Source: Oreohelix idahoensis
Lineage: Eukaryota; Mollusca; Gastropoda; Stylommatophora; Oreohelicidae
DNA length: 64,000 nt
Assembly (NCBI GenBank): GCA_024509875.1
Contig: JAMPIV010000584.1
Coordinates: forward strand, 1-64,000
Direction of reading: 5' to 3'
Shown here: positions 34,601-46,123 of the stretch, one piece after another
Layout of the letters: the number at the start of each line of letters is the position of its first letter
How positions within the stretch are numbered: the stretch's first letter is position 1
Program-made: the position numbers and the translations under genes
Notes under the pieces: generated by a model
The model's database searches: none
The model's input: the letters and a program-made list of their open reading frames with translations, nothing else
Told to the model about the DNA's origin: nothing

Positions 34601-37600
34601 GTAGGCTATTGTACAGGATGATTGACAAGTTACTACTTATTGTATTTGGTGAGATATCCCCACACATGTAGTAGGCTATTGTACAGGATGATTGACAAGT
34701 TACTACTTATTGTATTTGGTGAGATATCCCCACACATGTAGTAGGCTATTGTACAGGATGATTGACAAGTTACTCTTTATTGTATTTGGTGAGATATCCC
34801 CACACATGTAGTAGGCTATTGTACAGGATGATTGACAAGTTACTACTTATTGTATTTGGTGAGATATCCCCACACATGTAGTAGGCTATTGTACAGGATG
34901 ATTGACAAGTTACTACTTATTTTATTGGGTGAGATATCCCACACATGTAGTAGGCTATTGTACAGGATGATTGACAAGTTACTACTTATTGTATTTGGTG
35001 AGATATCCCCACACATGTAGTAGGCTGTTGTACAGGATGATTGACAAGTTACTACTTATTGTATTTGGTGAGATATCCCCACACATGTAGTAGGCTATTG
35101 TACAGGATGATTGACAAGTTACTACTTATTGTATTTGGTGAGATATCCCCACACATGTAGTAGGCTATTGTACAGGATGATTGACAAGTTACTACTTATT
35201 GTATTTGGTGAGATATCCCCACACATGTAGTAGGCTATTGTACAGGATGATTGACAAGTTACTACTTATTGTATTTGGTGAGATATCCCCACACATGTAG
35301 TAGGCTATTGTACAGGATGATTGACAAGTTACTACTTATTGTATTTGGTGAGATATCCCCACACATGTAGTAGGCTATTGTACAGGATGATGGACAAGTT
35401 ACTACTTATTGTATTTGGTGAGATATCCCCACACATGTAGTAGCCTATTGTACAGGATGATTGACAAGTTACTACTTATTGTATTTGGTGAGATATCCCC
35501 ACACATGTAGTAGGCTATTGTACAGGATGATTGACAAGTTACTACTTATTGTATTTGGTGAGATATCCCCACACATGTAGTAGGCTATTGTACAGGATGA
35601 TTGACAAGTTACTACTTATTGTATTTGGTGAGATATCCCCACACATGTAGTAGGCTATTGTACAGGATGATTGACAAGTTACTACTTATTGTATTTGGTG
35701 AGATATCCCCACACATGTAGTAGGCTATTGTACAGGATGATTGACAAGTTACTACTTATTGTATTTGGTGAGATATCCCCACACATGTAGTAGGCTATTG
35801 TACAGGATGATTGACAAGGTTACTACTTATTGTATTTGGTGAGATATCCCCACACATGTAGTAGGCTATTGTACAGGATGATTGACAAGTTACTACTTAT
35901 TGTATTTGGTGAGATATCCCCGGTGAGATATCCCCACACATGTAGTAGGCTATTGTACAGGATGATTGACAAGTTACTACTTATTGTATTTGGTGAGATA
36001 TCCCCACACATGTAGTAGGCTATTGTACAGGATGATTGACAAGTTACTACTTATTGTATTTGGTGAGATATCCCCACACATGTAGTAGGCTATTGTACAG
36101 GATGATTGACAAGTTACTACTTATTGTATTTGGTGAGATATCCCCACACATGTAGTAGCCTATTGTACAGGATGATTGACAAGTTACTACTTATTGTATT
36201 TGGTGAGATATCCCCACACATGTAGTAGGCTATTGTACAGGATGATTGACAAGTTACTACTTATTGTATTTGGTGAGATATCCCCACACATGTAGTAGGC
36301 TATTGTACAGGATGATTGACAAGTTACTACTTATTGTATTTGGTGAGATATCCCCACACACATGTAGTAGGCTATTGTACAGGATGATTGACAAGTTACT
36401 ACTTATTGTATTTGGTGAGATATCCCCACACATGTAGTAGGCTATTGTACAGGATGATTGACAAGTTACTACTATTGTATTTGGTGAGATATCCCCACAC
36501 ATGTAGTAGGCTATTGTACAGGATGATTGACAAGATACTACTTATTGTATTTGGTGAGATATCCCCACACATGTAGTAGGCTATTGTACAGGATGATTGA
36601 CAAGTTACTACTTATTGTATTTGGTGAGATATCCCCACACATGTAGTAGGCTATTGTACAGGATGATTGACAAGTTACTACTTATTGTATTTGGTGAGAT
36701 ATCCCCACACATGTAGTAGGCTATTGTACAGGATGATTGACAAGTTACTACTTATTGTATTTGGTGAGATATCCCCACACATGTAGTAGGCTATTGTACA
36801 GGATGATTGACAAGTTACTACTTATTGTATTTGGTGAGATATCCCCACACATGTAGTAGGCTATAGTACAGGATGATTGACAAGTTACTACTTATTGTAT
36901 TTGGTGAGATATCCCCACACATGTAGTAGGCTATTGTACAGGATGATTGACAAGTTACTACTTATTGTATTTGGTGAGATATCCCACACATGTATTAGGC
37001 TATTGTACAGGATGATTGACAAGTTACTACTTATTGTATTTGGTGAGATATCCCCACACATGTAGTAGGCTGTTGTACAGGATGATTGACAAGTTACTAC
37101 TTATTGTATTTGGTGAGATATCCCCACACATGTAGTAGGCTGTTGTACAGGATGATTGACAAGTTACTACTTATTGTATTTGGTGAGATATCCCCACACA
37201 TGTAGTAGGCTATTGTACAGGATGATTGACAAGTTACTACTTATTGTATTTGGTGAGATATCCCCACACATGTAGTAGGCTATTGTACAGGATGATTGAC
37301 AAGTTACTACTTATTGTATTTGGTGAGATATCCCCACACATGTAGTAGGCTATTGTACAGGAAGATTGACAAGTTACTACTTATTGTATTTGGTGAGATA
37401 TCCCCACACATGTAGTAGGCTATTGTACAGGATGATTGACAAGTTACTACTTATTGTATTTGGTGAGATATCCCCACACATGTAGTAGGCTATTGTACAG
37501 GATGATTGACAAGTTACTACTTATTGTATTTGGTGAGATATCCCCACACATGTAGTAGGCTATTGTACAGGATGATTGACAAGTTACTACTTATTGTATT

Positions 37601-40600
37601 TGGTGAGATATCCCCACACATGTAGTAGGCTATTGTACAGGATGATTGACAAGTTACTACTTATTGTATTTGGTGAGATATCCCCACACATGTAGTAGGC
37701 TATTGTACAGGATGATTGACAAGTTACTACTTATTGTATTTGGTGAGATATCCCCACACATGTAGTAGGCTATTGTACAGGATGATTGACAAGTTACTAC
37801 TTATTGTATTTGGTGAGATATCCCCACACATGTAGTAGGCTATTGTACAGGATGATTGACAAGTTACTACTTATTGTATTTGGTGAGATATCCCCACACA
37901 TGTAGTAGCCTATTGTACAGGATGATTGACAAGTTACTACTTATTGTATTTGGTGAGATATCCCCACACATGTAGTAGGCTATTGTACAGGATGATTGAC
38001 AAGTTACTACTTATTGTATTTGGTGAGATATCCCCACACATGTAGTAGGCTATTGTACAGGATGATTGACAAGTTACTACTTATTGTATTTGGTGAGATA
38101 TCCCCACACATGTAGTAGGCTATTGTACAGGATGATTGACAAGTTACTACTTATTGTATTTGGTGAGATATCCCCACACATGTAGTAGGCTATTGTACAG
38201 GATGATTGACAAGTTACTACTATTGTATTTGGTGAGATATCCCCACACATGTAGTAGGCTATTGTACAGGATGATTGACAAGATACTACTTATTGTATTT
38301 GGTGAGATATCCCCACACATGTAGTAGGCTATTGTACAGGATGATTGACAAGTTACTACTTATTGTATTTGGTGAGATATCCCCACACATGTAGTAGGCT
38401 ATTGTACAGGATGATTGACAAGTTACTACTTATTGTATTTGGTGAGATATCCCCACACATGTAGTAGGCTATTGTACAGGATGATTGACAAGTTACTACT
38501 TATTGTATTTGGTGAGATATCCCCACACATGTAGTAGGCTATTGTACAGGATGATTGACAAGTTACTACTTATTGTATTTGGTGAGATATCCCCACACAT
38601 GTAGTAGGCTATAGTACAGGATGATTGACAAGTTACTACTTATTGTATTTGGTGAGATATCCCCACACATGTAGTAGGCTATTGTACAGGATGATTGACA
38701 AGTTACTACTTATTGTATTTGGTGAGATATCCCACACATGTATTAGGCTATTGTACAGGATGATTGACAAGTTACTACTTATTGTATTTGGTGAGATATC
38801 CCCACACATGTAGTAGGCTGTTGTACAGGATGATTGACAAGTTACTACTTATTGTATTTGGTGAGATATCCCCACACATGTAGTAGGCTGTTGTACAGGA
38901 TGATTGACAAGTTACTACTTATTGTATTTGGTGAGATATCCCCACACATGTAGTAGGCTATTGTACAGGATGATTGACAAGTTACTACTTATTGTATTTG
39001 GTGAGATATCCCCACACATGTAGTAGGCTATTGTACAGGATGATTGATTGACAAGTTACTACTTATTGTATTTGGTGAGATATCCCCACACGTGTAGTAG
39101 GCTATTGTACAGGATGATTGACAAGTTACTACTTATTGTATTTGGTGAGATATCCCCACACATGTAGTAGGCTATTGTACAGGATGATTGACAAGTTACT
39201 ACTTATTGTATTTGGTGAGATATCCCCACACATGTAGTAGGCTATTGTACAGGATGATTGACAAGTTACTACTTATTGTATTTGGTGAGATATCCCCACA
39301 CATGTAGTAGGCTATTGTACAGGATGATTGACAAGTTACTACTTATTGTATTTGGTGAGATATCCCCACACATGTAGTAGGCTATTGTACAGGATGATTG
39401 ACAAGTTACTACTTATTGTATTTGGTGAGATATCCCCACACATGTAGTAGGCTATTGTACAGGATGATTGACAAGTTACTACTTATTGTATTTGGTGAGA
39501 TATCCCCACACATGTAGTAGGCTATTGTACAGGATGATTGAACAGTTACTACTTATTGTATTTGGTGAGATATCCCCACACATGTAGTAGGCTATTGTAC
39601 AGGATGATTGACAAGTTACTACTTATTGTATTTGGTGAGATATCCCCACACATGTAGTAGGCTATTGTACAGGATGATTGACAAGTTACTACTTATTGTA
39701 TTTGGTGAGATATCCCCACACATGTAGTAGGCTATTGTACAGGATGATTGACAAGTTACTACTTATTGTATTTGGTGAGATATCCCCACACATGTAGTAG
39801 GCTATTGTACAGGATGATTGACAAGTTACTACTTATTGTATTTGGTGAGATATCCCCACACATGTAGTAGGCTATTGTACAGGATGATTGACAAGTTACT
39901 ACTTATTGTATTTGGTGAGATATCCCCCCACATGTAGTAGGCTATTGTACAGGATGATTGACAAGTTACTACTTATTGTATTTGGTGAGATATCCCCACA
40001 CATGTAGTAGGCTATTGTACAGGATGATTGACAAGTTACTACTTATTGTATTTGGTGAGATATCCCCACACATGTAGTAGGCTATTGTACAGGATGATTG
40101 ACAAGTTACTACTTATTGTATTTGGTGAGATATCCCCACACATGTAGTAGGCTATTGTACAGGATGATTGACAAGTTACTACTTATTGTATTTGGTGAGA
40201 TATCCCCACACATGTAGTAGGCTATTGTACAGGATGATTGACAAGTTACTACTTATTGTATTTGGTGAGATATCCCCACACATGTAGTAGGCTATTGTAC
40301 AGGATGATTGACAAGTTACTACTTATTGTATTTGGTGAGATATCCCCACACATGTAGTAGGCTATTGTACAGGATGATTGACAAGTTACTACTTATTGTA
40401 TTTGGTGAGATATCCCCACACATGTAGTAGGCTATTGTACAGGATGATTGACAAGTTACTACTTATTGTATTTGGTGAGATATCCCCACACATGTAGTAG
40501 GCTATTGTACAGGATGATTGACAAGTTACTACTTATTGTATTTGGTGAGATATCCCCACACATGTAGTAGGCTATTGTACAGGATGATTGACAAGTTACT

Positions 40601-40742
40601 ACTTATTGTATTTGGTGAGATATCCCACACATGTAGTAGGCTATTGTACAGGATGATTGACAAGTTACTACTTATTGTATTTGGTGAGATATCCCCACAC
40701 ATGTAGTAGGCTATTGTACAGGATGATTGACAAGTTACTACT
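31627..40742. repeat. Satellite array, 70-bp unit, about 130 copies
   Basis: The unit begins ACTTATTGTATTTGGTGAGA and ends GATTGACAAGTTACT. Most units are identical; changes are single substitutions (TAGTAGCC, TATTAGG, CTGTTGT) or 1-bp indels. Because 70 is not a multiple of 3, the reading frame rotates and a stop (ATGTAGTAG) recurs, so the repeated 62-codon frames are not genes. Each unit has a 6-bp inverted pair (GTAGTA/TACTAC). Irregularities: a 14-bp partial duplication at 35908-35935, a CA insertion near 36360, a 4-bp insertion near 39045. Near identity implies recent homogenisation or expansion. Confidence 0.98.
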
Positions 40743-40850
40743 GATTTAAATGGTTATTTCTTCACACCTATCCAATGTAGTGTGTACAGGATGATTGACA
40801 AGTTACTACTGATTTAAATGGTTATTTCTTCACACCTATCCAATGAATGT
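40742..40850. repeat. Right edge of the satellite with duplicated junction
   Basis: The last units break off into GATTTAAATGGTTATTTCTTC, which occurs twice (about 40742 and 40811) separated by a partial satellite unit. This is a junction between array and flank that was itself duplicated. Confidence 0.8.
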
Positions 40851-40908
40851 ACCGGTATATGAAACAAACATTCCTATCGATGAATAAGGCTCACGTCGAG
40901 GAAACTGT

Positions 40909-40990
40909 TGATAACAGTACAGGGCAATCCTTATTCTAGAATCCCCCCGGGTAAAAGTGGATTAAGGAGACTGAAGAACACAGAAAAGGG
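40909..40990 (+). repeat. 82-bp repeat, inverted partner of 30010-30091
   Basis: It runs from GATAACAGTACAGGG to AGAAAAGGGA and pairs in inverse orientation with the copy left of the array. Confidence 0.8.
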
Positions 40991-41199
40991 AAATGGGATA
41001 TGGAAGACATGGAATGAGCGGAAGGCTCTGGAATGGACCGGTTTATGTACTTCATAGAAAGGCTCTAGTAACAACCTTTTTTTTTATATATTCCATAGTC
41101 TCATGACTTTCTGTTTCACTATCCTAGCACAATTTGAATCATTGAACTCACTTTTTAAATCAGAACAACTGACTTCTAGCCTTTCATTTATGTCTTCCA

Positions 41200-41805
41200 T
41201 TGACAGTCATCGCTTACTCTGCGTCATTACTGCTAACAAAGAAAATTCGCACAGCTATTCAGAAGCCACCAGACGGCAGAGCGGGCGGGGTCATCAGGGG
41301 CAGAGTGGATGAAGAGAGAGCAGCCTTTGCTGGTCTCGGCAACATCTGGGGGTCTTCCCAGTGCACCACGGACGCCAAATTGGGATTATATGAGAGCTGT
41401 GGTGCGGAGTGACAGAGAAGGAGGTGTCGGAGCTGTCCGCACGGTCTGCCTAAGGAAAATTCTCCGAATCTTTTGGCCGAATGTTTCACTAACCAAGAAC
41501 TATTTACTTGGAATAACCAAGAGGACATGCACGCCGTCATAGCTGACGGACGCTGGGGTTGGGTTGGCCGCGTGCTGGGGGGGGGACCCCGATGCCGTCA
41601 CAGGGGCAGCTATGCTGTGGACCCCCAGAGGAGGACGAGAGAGAGGCCGACCGGAGACAGCTTGGCGGAGGGCTGTAGGGGCTGGGATGCGGGGAATGAG
41701 CCAGAGCTGGGGCGCTGTGCGGAGAATGGCCGCCGACCGAACAGAGTGGAAGCAGATTGTTGCTGCCCTACAAGACGCCACCAGGCATGATGGCCACTGA
41801 CTGCT
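41200..41805 (+). pseudogene. LINE RT C-terminal fragment
   Basis: Consecutive frames encode ARIG-type linker-like RAAFAGLGNIWGSS, then CLRKILRIFWP, FTNQELFTWNNQEDMHAVIA, RWGWVGRVL and finally a basic tail ending near KQIVAALQDATRHDGH and a stop. This order is the C-terminal part of an RTE-like LINE protein. At least three frameshifts. The segment is GC-rich against AT-rich surroundings. The 5' part is missing. Confidence 0.85.
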
Positions 41806-42499
41806 TTGACAGTCGGCGACTAAGGATCAAAAGAAAAGATTCAGAAACAAATGAGATCTAAAGCAAAGAAGAAGCTTACCAACAGTTACGAACTGAAACA
41901 AACAACTGACCTACACTATAGATGGTAAAGTCCACCTGTATAAAGGTAGAATAAGTCTAATCAAATGTACCACACTCAGCTCGTTATGCGATTGATTCAT
42001 CCGTGTCGGCATGGACTCGTCTTTATCAATAAAGGAGTTCATGAATGTTTAATATTAATGTCACGGTGCCAACATTTGGAATGAGGCTTTAGAATATCAT
42101 TTACCAAATGTTTCTCTTGTAGCCTATTACCGTCATGGGCTGGTTCTATTCTTTCATCAGCTATTATCATTTTTCTTAGTTTCTTCTTTCTTATCTTTGC
42201 GCTTTCATTGTTCTTTAACATTATCACTCACAAACACACTTTGTTGCATTTAATTTTTTCCCATCGTTGCGCTGTCCTTTATCATTCACGTTATGATTCA
42301 TAAACGCACACTGTTGCTACATGTATTATCATCACAGATAAATGCAAAGTTAGCGACAAGGACGGACACGAGATAACGCCCCTTGCATAACCAATCCAAC
42401 ATTTGATACTATAGTGGGCCTAAGTATTTAGTGTTTCAGCCAATGAACTATCGAGGGACAGAGATGTTTACGTTGCAAAGGTTGTCTTCCTCTTTAGGA
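41806..42499. other. Unassigned DNA
   Basis: The 3' untranslated tail of the LINE may extend to about 41.95 kb. Beyond that nothing was recognised. Confidence 0.35.
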
Positions 42500-42685
42500 G
42501 CCGTTCACAAATTACGTAACGCAAAGAAAAAAAAAAGGGGGGGGGGGGGGGGAATAAGTCCGAGATGTTATGCTTTGTTGGGGGGGTTCTGAAATGTTGT
42601 GGGTTTTTGTTACGCACTTTTTTTTGTGGGGGGGGGGGGGGGCGCTTAAAATATCAAAAATTGCGTTACGTAATTTGTGAACGGC
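42500..42685. mobile_element. MITE with 25-bp perfect TIRs and poly-G interior
   Basis: TIRs at 42500-42524 and 42661-42685 start GCCGTTCACAAATTACGTAA and are perfect inverted copies. The 136-bp interior is low in complexity, with two poly-G runs (about 42537-42552 and 42628-42642). The target duplication is not clear, so the superfamily is open. Confidence 0.85.
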
Positions 42686-42689
42686 ACTT

Positions 42690-43450
42690 TATCTATTGTC
42701 TGAGGCGAGGGGGGAAAAAAAGAAACATTTAGTGTTTCAGGCAAAGGACTTTCGAAAGAAAGGGATCAAGCCATCTGGAGCATCGAATGAGATGTTTACT
42801 GGATAAATTATAGTGTTTCGAGAAGGATCCAACGGGAAGGTGTGTTACCCCTTATGAAACCATGTCCATTCTTCTTTTCAGTGACTTGTGAACATTTTTA
42901 AGAGAGTTAACTACTGACTTTGGATGTGAAATTTGAGAAGCCACTCTGTGTCTTCAGTCCTGCAGAAATCTGAGTCTACATCTTTAGTGTTTGGTGTATA
43001 ATCGGAAAGAAGCTAGAAAGCCTACACCTGGATAGCAGAATTCGCAAGACAGGACATCACAATTTATTAAGTTAGAAGGAAACATATCGTTCACGTCAGG
43101 GGTGCCAGCATTTTGATTCGTATTTATAAAAATACATTCCTTCAGTTCACTTAACGGGTCAGTGTTTGAAGTAAATTCATCTACTCAATGCTTCTTTGCC
43201 CGAAGCCAATTTATTCACTCAAGATTCCTTGCCCGGAGTCTGATTCAGCAAGATCATTTAGTGACGAATTCAAGTAATAAAAGTAACACTATATGCTGCG
43301 CGCAGTCAAATCAAGTTGGTGTTATCTTCGAGACCAGACAACAGTCAGTTACATGAGTCAACTGTTAACACTCCACCAGCAAAACAAATCGTTTATGGAT
43401 ATTACATCTAACATGTTCTATCAACTGCTGTACGTGTGATACACTTGATT
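42690..43450. other. Unassigned DNA
   Basis: No gene or repeat recognised between the MITE and the LINE. Confidence 0.35.
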
Positions 43451-44584
43451 TGAAGAAATCATGGGAAAAAATGGGCTAGGGAAAATGAATGAAAATGGGG
43501 AGCTATTCACAAACTTCTGTGCTTCAAATCAACTGGCTGTAGGAGGAAGCACGTTTCCACATAAAAGAACACCCAAAGCAACATGAATATCACCAGACCA
43601 TAGAAAAGAAAATCAGATTCATCATACATGCATAAAGTGTAGATATGATTGCAAATGTAAAGGTATACAGAGCAGATGTGGCATCATATCTTCTGATAGC
43701 CAAAATAAAGAGGAAACTCAAGAGATATACAACAGTACATAGCTTTAGACTACAGTTTAATGTCGGTTATCCACGAAATCAGAAAACAAGAGGCAAATTT
43801 ACTGTCACAATATACAACAAATACCATGTGCTCCAACAGCTGGAAATGTAGCGGATACAGAAGACCACTGGCGGATCAAAACTATATGGAATGAGAGGTG
43901 AATAAGTGTTGCAAAAAAGAACCCCAGCACAAAGCATGGATAACAGCAGAAAGCATCAATAAGATAAAAGATAGAAGAAAAAAAAAGAATGCAGATTTAA
44001 ACAGAAGTAAAACCAGAAGTTCCAAAACCAAGGCTCATGAAGTATACACAGTAGCGAACAAAGACATAAGAAGTATCAAGAGGCAGAAGAAGCTGCAGCC
44101 AAATGAAATATGAGAGACGTGTACAACAGCACAAAGAAATTAACAGGGAAATACAAGCAAGCAAATGGCTTCATCAAAGACAAAAATGGAAAATTGCTCA
44201 GCAACATATACAAGAGCAAATGAACAGGTGGACAGAACATTTTAAAGACCTTCTCAATAGACCATCTCCACGATATGCAGCCAAGAGAAGAAGAGCTACA
44301 AGTCAACTGCGAACGACCAACAAAGGAAGAAGGAAAGAAAGCCATAAAGCTTTTAAGAGATGGAAAAGCAGCTGGTCCAGATGACATTCCAGCAGAGGCC
44401 ATCAAAGCAGATACTGGCACTTTTACAGTGATATTACACAAATAACTGGGTAAAGTCTGCAAGAGGGAAGAAATACCAGCAGAATGGAAGGAAGGATATC
44501 TAGTTAAGCTGCCTAAGAAAGGAGATTTACAAGAGTGCACAAATTAGAGGAATAATGTTACTATCAGTATCAGGAAAAATATTA

Positions 44585-45453
44585 CCGTAAAATCTCGCGT
44601 ATAATACGCACAATTTTTACTCATTTTTGCCCGCTAAAACTCGGGTGCGTATTATACGCGAGTACTAAAAAATACGTAATTTTCGATATCGAAAGTAACC
44701 TACATTGGAAAGTCTGTCAAGTTTTTGTCACAATTTGACAGTGAAAATGGCGCAAAATTGAATGTGCCATGTGTTTTCTTATGTGTCAGACATTGTTGCA
44801 AAACGCATTTCGCACTCTTGGTCTTCAATCTGTTTTGATATTAAGCTTGGTTGTGAAGTTTGTCATTTGATTATTTTGAGCCCTAAAAATGAATTCGAGA
44901 AAATGTTGTACTGCAGCAGAAAAGCTGTTAGTGGTAAAATATGCAGAATCTAACGGCAATCGGGCAGCAAGTCGACATTTTTCCATTAACGAGTGCAACA
45001 TTTGATTATGACGAAAAAAATAAAGAGGCGCTGCAAGTGTTGCCTAGTAAGAAAAAGGCGAATCGTGGGTCACCACCAGATCTTCCAGACCTAGAAAAAA
45101 AACATTATTGGAGTGGGTAGTGGATAGAAGGCAACAAGGCATCGGTGTTTCATGCATTGAAATACGACTTAAAGCTCTGGAACTTAAAAAACCTCATACA
45201 GGCACAACATTTAAAGCGTCATATGGATGGGCAGTTCGTTTTATGAAGCGACATGGTCTTTCAGTTCGTCGAAGAACTACTATCGCGCAGCATCTTCCAT
45301 CTTCTTTCAGATTTTTAACAAATGTTTAATAAAATAAAATCTTGAAAAATTATGGTGCGTATTATACACGAATTTCCATTTTACCAGAAAATTTTGGGCT
45401 AAATCAAGCATGCATATTATACACGAGTGCGTATTATATGCGAGATTTTACGG
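44585..45453 (+). mobile_element. Pogo-family DNA element, internally deleted
   Basis: TIRs of 27 bp with one mismatch (44585-44611 and 45427-45453, starting CCGTAAAATCTCGCGTATAA) are flanked by TA (44583-44584 and 45454-45455). GCGTATTATACGCGAGT-like subterminal motifs recur inside both ends. The 869-bp element keeps only DNA-binding coding sequence. LINE coding sequence continues on both sides, which proves insertion. Confidence 0.9.
44889..45329 (+). pseudogene. Pogo-like transposase N-terminus (CENP-B-type DNA binding)
   Basis: The first frame (from ATG 44889) reads AAEKLLVVKYAESNGNRAAS and RHFSINE, a psq/brinker-like helix-turn-helix. After a stop and frameshift, 45108-45329 gives LLEWVVDRRQQGIGVSCIEI, then FKASYGWAVRFMKRHGLSVR and RRTTIAQHLPS, the Tc5/CENP-B-type HTH. 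The DDE catalytic domain is absent, so it depends on a transposase made elsewhere. Confidence 0.85.
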
Positions 45454-45650
45454 TAAACAGGATCATCCTTCAGATATTTAAGAGTCCATAGACAGTCAAC
45501 TCAGAGAAGAACAAGCAGGTTTTAGACCAAAGCACAGATCTGATAGCCACATTGAGAATAATAGGGGAACAAAGTCTAGAATGGGACTCACCTCTTTACA
45601 TTTCATTTGTGGACTATGAAAAGGCTTTTGATAGTATAGACAGAGACACA

Positions 45651-45652
<2 letters not shown>

Positions 45653-45740
<88 letters not shown>

Positions 45741-45888
45741 TTCCCCCCCCCCCCCCCCCCCCCCCCGTAATAACCCCCCCCCCATCTTCATTCTCCCCCC
45801 CCCCCCCCCCCCGAATATATAAAGAAAACAACGAAGACATGACATGCAGAGTTCCCTTTATGAAAGAAAACTTACGAATGAACCCCCC

Positions 45889-45926
<38 letters not shown>

Positions 45927-46084
45927 AGCTTCTTCTCCCCCCCCCCTCCCCCCCGAACAAACCTCCCCCCTCCCGCCCCCCCCTCGGCCCCCCCCCCCCC
46001 CCCACCCCCCCGAAAAGGAAGAACAACCCTCCCCCCCTGCCCCCCCCCCCCTCCAGGCCACAACCTCCCCCCCCCCCGCCTGTC

Positions 46085-46118
<34 letters not shown>

Positions 46119-46123
46119 TTCCC
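45653..46123. repeat. Poly-C tract with islands
   Basis: About 470 bp is almost only C on the plus strand, broken by short islands. One island (45831-45854) repeats the LINE sequence found again at 46151-46174 (ACGAAGACATGACATGCAGA). The proline-rich and glycine-rich open frames here are artefacts of composition. It replaces a stretch of LINE RT coding sequence. Confidence 0.9.

Noticed and set aside
31684..40706. Repeated 62-codon open frames (SYYLLYLVRYPHTC...) in the satellite
   Set aside because: They are translations of the same 70-bp non-coding unit; the unit is not a multiple of three and a stop recurs every three units.
31627..40742. CRISPR array
   Set aside because: There are no unique spacers between repeats; the units are contiguous and the host is a eukaryote.
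41500..41800. Overlapping GC-rich frames on both strands as host genes
   Set aside because: The plus-strand pieces are the C-terminal part of a LINE protein; the others are shadows.
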